Source: CBDCUI01 sp965223115 (GTDB lineage: Bacteria > Pseudomonadota > Gammaproteobacteria > UBA4575). From it: a stretch of DNA of 64,000 nucleotides. The position numbers were made by a program, and so were the translations under genes. The notes beneath the pieces are model-generated. The model made no database searches, was not told the origin of the DNA, and saw only the letters and a list, made by a program, of their open reading frames with translations. The number at the start of each line of letters is the position of its first letter. The first letter of the stretch is position 1. Shown here in pieces: positions 26,669 through 35,267 of this stretch. The stretch covers positions 2,046,001-2,110,000 of the forward strand of contig OZ244982.1 in the NCBI GenBank assembly GCA_965223115.1. The letters are read 5' to 3'.

Positions 26669-27469
26669 ATGGATTTAGTCGATATTGGATTTAATTTCAC
26701 TAGCAACGCATTTCGTAAAGATGAAAAGCAAGTAGTGGAGCGCGCCAATAAAGTAGGTGTGACACGATTTATTTTAACAGGCTCAAGCTTTGAAGAAAGT
26801 AAACATGCCTTAAAACTAACTACACAGTATCGTGGTATGTATTCGACTGCAGGCGTACATCCACACCTAGCAAAAGAATACAATGACGGAACACCTCAGC
26901 AACTTTGTGAATTGACAAAGCATAAAAATGTAGTGGCTATTGGTGAGGCTGGGTTAGACTACAATCGCAACTATTCTACTCCATCACAACAACAATATGC
27001 CTTTCAATCGCAATTAGAACTTGCAGCAGAACTTAACATGCCAATCTTTTGTCACGAGCGAGATGCACATAAAGATTTTGTTAAATTACTACAACAGCTC
27101 AGGGACAAATTAAACAAAATCGTGGTACATTGCTTTACAGGTACTGAAGATGAATTGAAGTGTTACTTGGAGTTAGATTGCTATATAGGTATTACTGGCT
27201 GGATCTGTGATGAGCGACGCGGCTACCATTTGCATAAGTTTATTCACCAAATACCAACGAATCGCTTAATGGTAGAAACCGATTCTCCTTATTTACTACC
27301 CAGAAACATACCCACTAGCACAGAATATCTTACGCCTGATGGCAGACGCAATGAGCCAGCCTTTTTACCTCATATCCTCCAAACAGTGGCTAAATATCGA
27401 AACTCATCTACGGAACAAACTGCCTTTGAAACTACTCAAACAGCCAAGGATTTTTTTTCTATAACATAG
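26669..27469 (+). CDS. tatD: TatD family metal-dependent DNase
   Basis: The 266 residues follow E. coli TatD closely in motif order: DIGFNFTSNAF, STAGVHPH, VVAIGEAGLDYNRN, LNMPIFCHERDAH, VVHCFTGT, YIGITGWICDERRG and METDSPYLLPR-like VETDSPYLLPR. All TIM-barrel metal ligands (His, Glu, His, His, Asp positions) appear present, with DIG.N replacing the usual HxH as in true TatD orthologues. The enzyme is a 3'-5' exonuclease for damaged DNA or RNA. It sits between trhO and bolA on the same strand. Confidence 0.94.
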   Translation: MDLVDIGFNFTSNAFRKDEKQVVERANKVGVTRFILTGSSFEESKHALKLTTQYRGMYSTAGVHPHLAKEYNDGTPQQLCELTKHKNVVAIGEAGLDYNRNYSTPSQQQYAFQSQLELAAELNMPIFCHERDAHKDFVKLLQQLRDKLNKIVVHCFTGTEDELKCYLELDCYIGITGWICDERRGYHLHKFIHQIPTNRLMVETDSPYLLPRNIPTSTEYLTPDGRRNEPAFLPHILQTVAKYRNSSTEQTAFETTQTAKDFFSIT

Positions 27470-27525
27470 GTCTATTCTAAGTTGGTTATTTTTCATTACA
27501 ATATATATTGTTATAAGTTTTTACT

Positions 27526-27843
27526 ATGACTATTCAAGCAGATATCGAAAAAAAAATTAATGATGCATTACAACCTGACTTTCTAGAAGTTTCTAATGAA
27601 AGTCATTTGCATAATGTACTATCTAATTCTGAATCACACTTTAAGGTAACCATAGTTAGTAAAGAGTTTAATGGCAAAATGTTGGTTGCAAGACATCGAC
27701 TACTTAATGCTTTATTAAAAGATGAACTAGATGGCCCAATACACGCTCTTTCATTACATACATTAACGCCTAATGAATGGCATGATAAAGAAGGCGAGAT
27801 ACGAAAATCGCCACCTTGTTTAGGTGGTTCAAAATCAAATTAG
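27526..27843 (+). CDS. bolA: BolA family protein
   Basis: The 105-residue protein has the BolA core: LEVSNESHLH, SHFKVTIVSKEFNGKMLVARHRLLNALLKDEL and IHALSLHTLTPNEW. The conserved His and the FNGK..V.RHR region are intact. BolA proteins pair with monothiol glutaredoxins in iron-sulfur cluster handling or act as regulators; the two types cannot be separated here. The tail PPCLGGSKSN contains one Cys. It follows tatD after 56 bases, and its stop faces the convergent gene at 27857. Confidence 0.93.
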   Translation: MTIQADIEKKINDALQPDFLEVSNESHLHNVLSNSESHFKVTIVSKEFNGKMLVARHRLLNALLKDELDGPIHALSLHTLTPNEWHDKEGEIRKSPPCLGGSKSN

Positions 27844-27856
27844 CAGTTATATATTG

Positions 27857-28234
27857 CTAACAAAGACGTTGCAGAACTGATTCCAAACTTTGACTTTCTA
27901 CTGGATATGCAAGTGTTGCAAAAAATTTATAACGATTATTAAGTTTTTCAAATTGGTGTGCATATTCTTTTTCATAAAATACAATTAACTTGATTTCTGA
28001 GTTACGCTGCGCAACAGCAATAAGTGATTCCAAGCTACTTGTACGATCACGAAAATCAGATTGATAATTAAATTCTGCAACAATTACATCTGGTTTAGTT
28101 TTTTTTAAAAAAGCCAATGCTTTGCGCATACTAAAAATTATTTTTTGCTCATACCCATAGTGTTTATATAGTTTACTAAAGTCTGGATATCCTCCTAGTT
28201 CTACAATTGATAGCAAAATTTTTTTTGCGTCCAT
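27857..28234 (-). CDS. Degenerate receiver-like protein
   Basis: The 125-residue protein has the alternating pattern of a response-regulator receiver: ILLSIVELGG, a helix, KKTKPDVIVAEFNYQ at the phosphorylation-site strand, IKLIVFYE at the Thr/Ser strand and a C-terminal helix. The expected phospho-Asp is replaced (VIVAEFN) and the N-terminal acidic pair is missing, so it is not a conventional phosphoacceptor. No output domain is present. Its conservation and role are unknown; a pseudo-receiver that binds a partner is the likely reading. Confidence 0.5.
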   Translation of the reverse strand: MDAKKILLSIVELGGYPDFSKLYKHYGYEQKIIFSMRKALAFLKKTKPDVIVAEFNYQSDFRDRTSSLESLIAVAQRNSEIKLIVFYEKEYAHQFEKLNNRYKFFATLAYPVESQSLESVLQRLC

Positions 28235-28307
28235 AAAATAGAATTAAAGCTTTTAAATTATTATTAAATAAAGCAATTATGAGAAAACTAACCACCCAAA
28301 GTACTAA

Positions 28308-28874
28308 TTAATAACGTTTAATTTCAAAAGTATGGTTTGGTAACTTGTGCATATCACCATAATGCAATGTAAATGAATTATTGCGCTTATCTTCAAAATA
28401 CAACTCCAAGCTTTCTCTTATTACCGGAAAAGCTATTTCACTCCAAGGAATGTCTTTTTCTTCTATTAACGCAACTTCCAAACTTTCAATACCAGGGCTT
28501 GCTTCCCCATTTACAAGCTTAGCTCTAAACATTACATAAACCTGGTTAATATGAGGCAAGTTATACATTGTATATAAACTCATGTCAGATACTTTTGCCG
28601 TAGCTTCTTCATAAGTTTCACGAGCCGCCGCCGCATGCATAGTTTCTTCGTTTTCCATAAAACCTGCAGGCAACGTCCACTTACCGTAACGCGGCTCAAT
28701 TGCCCGTTTACACATCAAAACTTTGCCTTGCCATTCTGCAATACAACCCGCAACAATTTTCGGATTATGATAAAAAATCTCCTCGCAGCTTAGACATATA
28801 AACCGAAGTCGATTATCACCTTTCGGTATAGTTAATGTAATTTCAGCTGAGCCACAGCTACTACAAAATTTCAA
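28308..28874 (-). CDS. Nudix hydrolase with N-terminal zinc ribbon
   Basis: The first 35 residues form a zinc ribbon (CSSCGS....CLSCEE). The Nudix box is at about 71-93: GFMENEETMHAAAARETYEEATA fits GX5EX7REUXEEXGU, with the final Gly replaced by Thr or Ala. WTLPAGFME and HYGDMHKLPNH are also visible. This arrangement is common in ADP-ribose or NADH-type pyrophosphatases of the COG1051 kind; the natural substrate is not predictable. Cysteine ligands are complete. No operon partner is evident: the receiver-like gene ends at 27857 further along the same strand. Confidence 0.88.
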   Translation of the reverse strand: MKFCSSCGSAEITLTIPKGDNRLRFICLSCEEIFYHNPKIVAGCIAEWQGKVLMCKRAIEPRYGKWTLPAGFMENEETMHAAAARETYEEATAKVSDMSLYTMYNLPHINQVYVMFRAKLVNGEASPGIESLEVALIEEKDIPWSEIAFPVIRESLELYFEDKRNNSFTLHYGDMHKLPNHTFEIKRY

Positions 28875-29023
28875 AAAAGTTTCCTCGTAATTACTACGAT
28901 ATTCAGCTTAACAGAATCTTATAAGCGAGGTAAAACTTAGGAAAGACTTTGATAAAGTGGATTAACTTCCTTATGGCAAGGTTTAGATTTATTGCTGGTA
29001 TTTAGCAACAAAAAAGATATTAA

Positions 29024-31123
29024 CTATATATAGTCTGGTTCTGCTATAGCTGACTCTATAACTATGATCCTATCTAGTTTTTCAGATTTACCAAAATAAT
29101 AGCCTTGTCCATAATCCACACCAATTTCATTCAGTTTTTGCAGTACATGTTCGTTTTCAACATATTCAGCTATGGTTTCCATATTCATGACTTTACCTAC
29201 ATCATGAATAGCTTTAACCATGGCGTAGTTTATCGGCTCTTTGTCTATACCTTTAACAAACACACCATCAATTTTTAATATATCTACTGGTAAATCTTTT
29301 AAATACGCAAAAGATGAAAGACCACTGCCAAAATCATCCAACGCAAACTTACATCCATATTCTTTAACAGACTTTATAAAATCGGCAGCTTTTTTAATGT
29401 TTTTAATTGCAGCATTTTCTGTCACTTCAAAGCTTATTTTATTACATGGAATTTCTTCGTCTTTTAATTTTTCTTGCAGAAATGCCAAAAAGTCCTGGTC
29501 ACCTATTGATGCGCCAGATAAATTAATAGAACATAGACTCAATTCTTCACAATGATTTTGATTCTTTTTAAGCCAATCAAACATGGTATTAATTACCCAT
29601 TTGTCTACACGTGTTGCCATGTCAAATTGTTCAGCAGCTTGTAACAAATAACCAGGGGCACCATCTTGTTGTTTTGATAAGTCACGTACCCGAAGCAATA
29701 CTTCGTAGTGATGACCTTCTTTTTTATCACTGTGTAAAGGTTGAATTGGTTGAAAATGAAGTTGAAACCGATCATTACGTAATGCATCTTCTAACTCCAT
29801 TACCCAATGCATCTCGTCATGGCGTCTAATCACAGTAGAATCATGTGGTCTATACTCATGAATTCGGCCTCTACCCGAATCCTTTGCTGCCGATAATGCG
29901 ACATCTGCAGACCCAAGTATGTCACTCACTGTTTTTTCTAGCGTGATAGGAACAAGTGCCATACTCACGCTTAAATCAAATACTTTACCGCCCCATTCAA
30001 AATGAAAGTCTTGCGCGGCTTGCAAGATCGTCTCTGCTACTTTCCTTGCATCGTTACCCGAACTATTACTGATAATAATTGCAAACTCATCATCCCCCAT
30101 ACGTGCAAAATAATCAGATTTTTTTACGTAAACACGTAAATGCTCTGCAATACGACTTAACAGTTCATCACCTGCCTCATGACCGCATGTATCATTAACC
30201 ACTTGAAATCTATCTACGTCAAAATAACAAAATGTATTTTCTGATGGCTGTTGCTTGATCTCCTCTAGCAGTTGACTAAGCTTACACTGCATTTGATGCC
30301 TATTAAGTAGGCCTGTTAAAGGGTCATATTGTGCTTGGTGTTCTATCTTTGCATTCAAAGCAAAGTTTTCCGTTACATCCCAACACACACCCACTACATT
30401 CGTTACAATACCTTGTTTATTTTTTAGTGCTTCACCACGATTTATAATTACTCTTGTTTCGTCATCTGGTCTTACTATTCTAAATTTTGTATCAAACTTA
30501 CCGCCTTCTCGATAATATTTTGTACCAATTTTAAGTTGTTCATCTCTATCTTCTTGTACCATATAGCTAAGAAATTCCTCTTTTGTCCCTGTGAACGTAC
30601 CTTGCTCAATTCCAAACAGTTCATGCATTGTGTCATCCCACGCAATACGGTTTGACATCAGATTCCAACTCCAGATCCCAACTTTAGAAACTTGTAGCGC
30701 CATACTAAAGCGTTTAACTGCTGTTTTTAATTTTCTCATTTCAAAAGAGTTTTGCTGTACATCCAACATGGCAACAAGTAAGCAAAGCTCGTTTTCGTAA
30801 CGCGTTAACGATAGAGAAGCTGAAACTTTTATTTTTTTATCATTAGCATTGGTTATCACTATTTTCTTTGGGGGGATAAAAGCACGTTTCTTTAATAACC
30901 TAAATATTTCCAGTCGTTGTCCATTATCATCAAATAACCCTGGAATAGGTTTGCCATACAGATCATTTATATTTGAACCTAACATGGTGCTCATAAATGT
31001 GTTGGCGTATAACATATTGCCATCGACAGCCCGAACGATCGCCAATGGAAAAGGTAATGACATTGCATCTAAATGGATAGGCGCAATGCGATTGATATTG
31101 CCTGCTTTCGGCGTTGCAGACAC
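29024..31123 (-). CDS. PAS-PAS-GGDEF-EAL cyclic-di-GMP protein with a degenerate GGDEF
   Basis: The 699-residue protein has two N-terminal PAS-like domains (about 18-125 and 145-255). A GGDEF domain follows from about 265 (YDPLTGLLNRHQM, YFDVDRFQVVNDTCGHEAGDELL) whose signature reads MGDDEF instead of GGDEF. The EAL domain from about 440 has EVLLRV, SINLSG, SFEVTEN, ALDDFGSGLSSF, ILKIDG, AEYVEN and GVDYGQGYYFG, which are the metal and catalytic residues expected of an active phosphodiesterase. No membrane segment is seen, so sensing is cytosolic. It most likely hydrolyses c-di-GMP while the GGDEF domain is regulatory. Confidence 0.9.
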   Translation of the reverse strand: MSATPKAGNINRIAPIHLDAMSLPFPLAIVRAVDGNMLYANTFMSTMLGSNINDLYGKPIPGLFDDNGQRLEIFRLLKKRAFIPPKKIVITNANDKKIKVSASLSLTRYENELCLLVAMLDVQQNSFEMRKLKTAVKRFSMALQVSKVGIWSWNLMSNRIAWDDTMHELFGIEQGTFTGTKEEFLSYMVQEDRDEQLKIGTKYYREGGKFDTKFRIVRPDDETRVIINRGEALKNKQGIVTNVVGVCWDVTENFALNAKIEHQAQYDPLTGLLNRHQMQCKLSQLLEEIKQQPSENTFCYFDVDRFQVVNDTCGHEAGDELLSRIAEHLRVYVKKSDYFARMGDDEFAIIISNSSGNDARKVAETILQAAQDFHFEWGGKVFDLSVSMALVPITLEKTVSDILGSADVALSAAKDSGRGRIHEYRPHDSTVIRRHDEMHWVMELEDALRNDRFQLHFQPIQPLHSDKKEGHHYEVLLRVRDLSKQQDGAPGYLLQAAEQFDMATRVDKWVINTMFDWLKKNQNHCEELSLCSINLSGASIGDQDFLAFLQEKLKDEEIPCNKISFEVTENAAIKNIKKAADFIKSVKEYGCKFALDDFGSGLSSFAYLKDLPVDILKIDGVFVKGIDKEPINYAMVKAIHDVGKVMNMETIAEYVENEHVLQKLNEIGVDYGQGYYFGKSEKLDRIIVIESAIAEPDYI

Positions 31124-31322
31124 GGTTTTTAAGTTAGCTTGATTAATCTTATTGACCTTGAATATGTTGCTATATAAGTACGGCGATACCGCAGAGAATC
31201 AAATAATCTCATTTAATGGTAATCAGCAATGTGAAAAAGCTCTATAAATGAGCTTATAAAAGGACAAACTGGTAGCTTAAGCTGTATAAATATGTCTTAT
31301 TTTCAATAATCTACTTATCGAA

Positions 31323-32174
31323 TCATCGTTCTTTAGTAGCCACTGGTCTATTCTGGTCTCTGATCCATTCACTCCACGAACCTACGTACAAACGAGGCAT
31401 AGGGAAACCAGCAATATTCATAGCCAGTAAGTTGTGGCATGCCGTTACTCCCGAACCACACATATTGATAATTTGCTTTTGTTGGTTTGTGGCAAAAATT
31501 TGAGTGAAACGTTGTCTCAACTCTTCTGCAGGTAGCAGCATGCCTTGTTGATCTAGATTATCTGCAAATGGATAATTAATTGCACCTGGTATATGTCCTG
31601 GTACGGGATCAGTTTTTTGATCCTCTGCAGTGAATCTTGTAGCAGGCCGTGCATCTAACAAAGTGATTTGACCCTGTTCAAGTTGCTGCTCAACAAAACC
31701 AATATCAACCCACATATCATCATTAGCCATACCTGAAAACGAACCAAGTGATCTTTGCTTTACTTCTGTTTCAATTGGAAAATTTTTTTCTATCCATTTT
31801 TCAATACCACCATCCAGCACTGCAACATCTTGATGACCTAACCAATACAAAAGCCACCACATGCGTGCTGCGTATGCACCTGACACATCATCATAACAAA
31901 CGATTTGTGAATCATTGTTTACTCCCCAGTCTCTTAATTTTTGTATAAATATATCAGGATTTGGTAACGGATGGCGACCTGATGATTCAGATTTAGGTGA
32001 TGATAAATCATTATCCATGTTGGCAAATTGTGCACCAGGAATATGACCTTGATTAAATTTATTAAACCCTTCATTCGGATCTTTTAACGAAAATCTACAG
32101 TCGAAGATATACCAATTATCATTGCTTAAATTCTGATTCAAATCATCGATTGAAATAATGGTTTGGTAGCTCAT
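31323..32174 (-). CDS. sseA: Thiosulfate/3-mercaptopyruvate sulfurtransferase
   Basis: The 283-residue protein has two rhodanese domains. The first contains FDCRFSL and GHIPGAQFANMDNDLS with no catalytic Cys. The second contains LLDARPATRF and the active loop MCGSGVTAC near residue 238. CGSGVTA is the loop of 3-mercaptopyruvate sulfurtransferases (CG[S/T]GVT) rather than thiosulfate rhodaneses (CRxGxR). It transfers sulfur to cyanide or thiols in the cytosol. A possible small gene lies directly upstream on the same strand. Confidence 0.93.
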   Translation of the reverse strand: MSYQTIISIDDLNQNLSNDNWYIFDCRFSLKDPNEGFNKFNQGHIPGAQFANMDNDLSSPKSESSGRHPLPNPDIFIQKLRDWGVNNDSQIVCYDDVSGAYAARMWWLLYWLGHQDVAVLDGGIEKWIEKNFPIETEVKQRSLGSFSGMANDDMWVDIGFVEQQLEQGQITLLDARPATRFTAEDQKTDPVPGHIPGAINYPFADNLDQQGMLLPAEELRQRFTQIFATNQQKQIINMCGSGVTACHNLLAMNIAGFPMPRLYVGSWSEWIRDQNRPVATKER

Positions 32175-32199
32175 GCCGATTCTCCAAATATCTAATATT

Positions 32200-32373
32200 T
32201 TATTTAGTTCTTCTTTTACGCTGATACTTAAAATCCATTATACACTTGACACAATTATGCAGAGGAATTAGTTCAACAGATCCATAGTGTTCTATTGATT
32301 TTGCCATCAGATTAAAGATGTTGTCTACAAATTCCAGCTTATCATCATTATCAAAGTCTCTTAGCAGTACCAA
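32200..32373 (-). CDS. Possible 57-aa protein upstream of sseA
   Basis: A TTG at 32373 opens 57 codons ending 25 bases before the sseA start on the same strand. The product has protein-like composition: an acidic helix (RDFDNDDKLEFVDNIF), then LHNCVKCIMDFKY with a C..C pair and a very basic C-terminus (QRKRRTK). No clear ribosome site precedes the TTG, and an in-frame stop lies just upstream. It may be a real small gene in an operon with sseA or the end of an eroded longer one. Confidence 0.35.
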   Translation of the reverse strand: MVLLRDFDNDDKLEFVDNIFNLMAKSIEHYGSVELIPLHNCVKCIMDFKYQRKRRTK

Positions 32374-32545
32374 TGAACAATGAAATTATAAAAGAGAACC
32401 ATATAATAGTTACGTAGCTATAGCCGAGCTCAAGCTGTACTTTAAATGGTGTATCTACATATAACTATTCTGCCAATCAGTATGCTTATATAGCCGTTAA
32501 TCACTGACAAATTGAGAAACAAATAATAAATCTAATGCTTGCTAT

Positions 32546-33340
32546 ATGCGCATATTCACCTTTAAAAACTTCCGCATCCTTACACTCATTTTCTTACTAT
32601 GTGCTGCTGCACTTTATAGCAAAGACCAACGACTGGTTACACAAGGCTGGTATAAGCCCTTAGAAGTAGTTGTATTCCCTATTAATGCAGATGGAAGCTC
32701 TATTGTTGATCGTTATATTAAAAATTTATCTAATGAAGACTTCAGCTCAATTGATAGATTTATAAAACGTGAAAGCGAAAAATATTCTGATGTCATTACT
32801 TCTACACCAACTACCACCACATTGGGAGACAGTGTTTATTCCTTACCACCAAAACCACCTGGATCTGATAGCAACCCCATCAAAATAGCTTTTTGGAGTC
32901 TACAACTACGCTGGTGGGCCATACAGAACACACCTGATAATATATCTAATAAACATCGAGTTAGAATTTTTGTGCTTTATCACAAAGCAGCAGATGACAA
33001 AAAACTAGAGCATTCGCTGGGGTTGCAAAAAGGTCTATTAGGTATTGTGCATGCATTTGCAAGTGACAATCAAAGCAAACAAAATAATGTGGTGATAGCG
33101 CATGAGTTACTACATACCGTTGGTGCAACAGATAAATACGATACTCATGGCAACCCAGTTCCACCTGATGGCTTAGCAGAACCCAAACGTAATCCAATTT
33201 TTCCACAAAGGCGCGCGGAAATTATGGCGGGTACAGTTGCCATAACTGCAACCGAATCCGTGATGGCCAGCAGTCTAAATAAATGCGTCATAGGAAAACA
33301 AACTGCAAAAGAAATTGGTTGGACAGAAGAGACATCTTAA
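32546..33340 (+). CDS. Putative secreted or membrane-anchored metalloprotease
   Basis: A hydrophobic N-terminal segment (about 10-25) would anchor or export the protein. A zinc-binding motif AHELLHTVGATDKYD near residue 188-202 has HExxH followed by a conserved Asp/Tyr pair. Upstream, FWSLQLRWWA and VRIFVLYHKA and, downstream, RRAEIMAG complete a pattern I have seen in gammaproteobacterial hypothetical proteins of this length. No substrate is known. It runs in the same direction as the phosphoesterase gene at 33380, with a 39-base gap. Confidence 0.7.
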   Translation: MRIFTFKNFRILTLIFLLCAAALYSKDQRLVTQGWYKPLEVVVFPINADGSSIVDRYIKNLSNEDFSSIDRFIKRESEKYSDVITSTPTTTTLGDSVYSLPPKPPGSDSNPIKIAFWSLQLRWWAIQNTPDNISNKHRVRIFVLYHKAADDKKLEHSLGLQKGLLGIVHAFASDNQSKQNNVVIAHELLHTVGATDKYDTHGNPVPPDGLAEPKRNPIFPQRRAEIMAGTVAITATESVMASSLNKCVIGKQTAKEIGWTEETS

Positions 33341-33379
33341 TTGTTTAATATTCACTAGATTTGTTTTACAGTTCCTAAT

Positions 33380-33931
33380 ATGGAACCAAAAAATATTTTC
33401 AAAGACTTTTCTAAGCATACCTCTTTAAGTGTTGGAATCCTTTCCGATACGCATGGTTATATAAACCCATATATTGAAAGACAACTTTCTAATTGTGAGG
33501 TTATCTTACATGCTGGAGATATTGGTTCAATCCATGTCATCCGGCAACTCAAACAAAATTGTAAAAATGTAATCTCAGTACGCGGCAATAACGATATTCC
33601 TGAAAAGTGGGCTCAGGACGAACATAAAGCATTACACCAAATTCCAACTGTTGCAGAAATTAAACTCCCGGGTGGAAGTATTGTACTTACTCATGGTGAT
33701 AAATTTAATCCAGTGGCAAAACGACATGACAAAATGCGAACACACTTTGCAAATGCTAGTGCAATCGTATACGGACACAGCCATAAGCTTGTCTGTGATC
33801 AAAAGCATCAGCCGTGGGTGCTAAATCCTGGTGCAGCGGGTAAACGGATAACCAAAGGTGGTGCATCTTGTTTAGTGATGCATACAAAAAAAGACCATTG
33901 GCAGATTTCTGAATTTAGAGACACTACATAA
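33380..33931 (+). CDS. YfcE/MJ0936-type metallophosphoesterase
   Basis: The 183-residue protein has the full calcineurin-like set: GILSDTHGY, HAGDIG, VRGNND, LTHGDKF, YGHSHK and LNPGA. These are the Asp, His and Asn ligands of a dinuclear metal site. Short proteins of this type hydrolyse phosphodiesters in vitro and have unclear physiological substrates. It has no signal peptide, so it is cytosolic. The ATG at 33380 has little upstream Shine-Dalgarno. Confidence 0.92.
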   Translation: MEPKNIFKDFSKHTSLSVGILSDTHGYINPYIERQLSNCEVILHAGDIGSIHVIRQLKQNCKNVISVRGNNDIPEKWAQDEHKALHQIPTVAEIKLPGGSIVLTHGDKFNPVAKRHDKMRTHFANASAIVYGHSHKLVCDQKHQPWVLNPGAAGKRITKGGASCLVMHTKKDHWQISEFRDTT

Positions 33932-33963
33932 GTACAAAAACAGCTGCTTGTTATTGAATATGC

Positions 33964-34296
33964 TTAAGTGGGAAGCCTTCCCTCAATAACTTCGCCTTGC
34001 GGATGCATCAAGGATAAGTATTCCAACTTACCATCTGCTACCACAGCAATTCCATTATGACGATCCGCCCCTCCTACACTAAATTCAAAGGCATAAAACC
34101 TACGAATACACAATTTTTGCATGGCGCTTCGACCTAAACGGAAACGTGCCACATATACAGACTGATCCAAAAACTGAACATTGTTTTCTTCACAAACTCG
34201 ACGGCAGTGCCTTAAAGTTAACTCTCTACTACGTAAACTATCTTGCCAATACCAAATGGCAATAAAGACTACAAGAAATGCTAACCAAATTTCCAA
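33964..34296 (-). CDS. DUF3301 family membrane protein
   Basis: The 110-residue protein starts with a membrane segment (residues 3-17, WLAFLVVFIAIWYW) followed by QDSLRSRELTLRHCRRVCEENNVQFLDQSV, then RLGRSAMQKLCIRRFYAFEFS and a final strand-rich part. This is the DUF3301 pattern of gammaproteobacteria, a single-pass inner-membrane protein of unknown function. It lies 22 bases downstream of adk on the same strand and may be cotranscribed. Confidence 0.88.
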   Translation of the reverse strand: MEIWLAFLVVFIAIWYWQDSLRSRELTLRHCRRVCEENNVQFLDQSVYVARFRLGRSAMQKLCIRRFYAFEFSVGGADRHNGIAVVADGKLEYLSLMHPQGEVIEGRLPT

Positions 34297-34318
34297 AAAT
34301 ATCTTTATGTAAAACGCA

Positions 34319-34972
34319 TTAACTTAAAGCAGAAAAAACATTATCTCGAATCTCTTCAACGCTTCCAATACCATTTATTTTCACATACTTTGGTGCATTA
34401 CTTTCACCACTGGATGACCACGTCGAATAGTAATTAATCAGCGGCTCTGTTTGTTCATGATATACATTGAGACGTTCTCGAACGGTTTCTTCTTTATCAT
34501 CTTCGCGTTGAACGAGTTCTTCACCTGTCTCATCGTCTTTGCCTTCAACCTTAGGTGGATTAAAAGTGACATGGTAAGTGCGACCCGATGCGAGGTGTAC
34601 TCGACGACCACTCATACGCTTGATAATTTCTTCATCATCGACATCAATTTCAACAACGTAGTCGATATTAACACCCTGAATCTTTAGGCTTTCGGCTTGA
34701 GTAATGGTGCGAGGGAAACCATCAAACAGGAACCCGTTCGCGCAATCATCTTCTGCAATACGATCCTTGACTAAGCCAAGAATGATCTCATCAGAAACTA
34801 AGCCGCCTGACTCCATGACCTCTTTCGCCTGCAACCCTAAGGGAGTACCAGCTTTAACAGCAGCACGCAGCATGTCACCGGTTGAAATTTGTGGAATATT
34901 AAATTTTTCTTTGATGTAGTTTGCCTGGGTACCTTTACCAGCACCAGGTCCGCCTAATAAGATGACACGCAT
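34319..34972 (-). CDS. adk: Adenylate kinase
   Basis: The 217 residues match long-lid bacterial adenylate kinases. The P-loop GGPGAGKGT is at 7-15, STGDMLRAA follows near 30-38, FLFDGFPRT is near 82, and the lid region SGRRVHLASGRTYHVTFNPPK carries no zinc Cys cluster, as in E. coli. The enzyme interconverts ATP plus AMP with two ADP in the cytosol. A Shine-Dalgarno GGAGTTAT precedes the ATG at 34972. Confidence 0.97.
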   Translation of the reverse strand: MRVILLGGPGAGKGTQANYIKEKFNIPQISTGDMLRAAVKAGTPLGLQAKEVMESGGLVSDEIILGLVKDRIAEDDCANGFLFDGFPRTITQAESLKIQGVNIDYVVEIDVDDEEIIKRMSGRRVHLASGRTYHVTFNPPKVEGKDDETGEELVQREDDKEETVRERLNVYHEQTEPLINYYSTWSSSGESNAPKYVKINGIGSVEEIRDNVFSALS

Positions 34973-35267
34973 CGGTATAACTCCTTTTTGTTTTAAGGAT
35001 TTTTACACCAAATTTATGATCAAGCCTACTACTCTAATTAGCTAAGTATTGAATAAAAATAACAGATAACTGCATAAGAGAAATATACATGAACCATATT
35101 TCTGACTACACTAAACAAAGAATATTCAATCATAGAAAACAAACAGATATAAACCCAGAGCTTACAGAGTGCCCCATACTATTTATGGCTCATCAAGACC
35201 TATAGTCTTATAATTAAAAGGTATGAATCAAATAAATCTTAAACATTAATACAATAAGCTTAAATCT

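Noticed and set aside
35089..35205. 38-codon frame upstream of the phosphofructokinase
   Set aside because: No ribosome site or recognisable feature; composition is what random AT-rich DNA gives.
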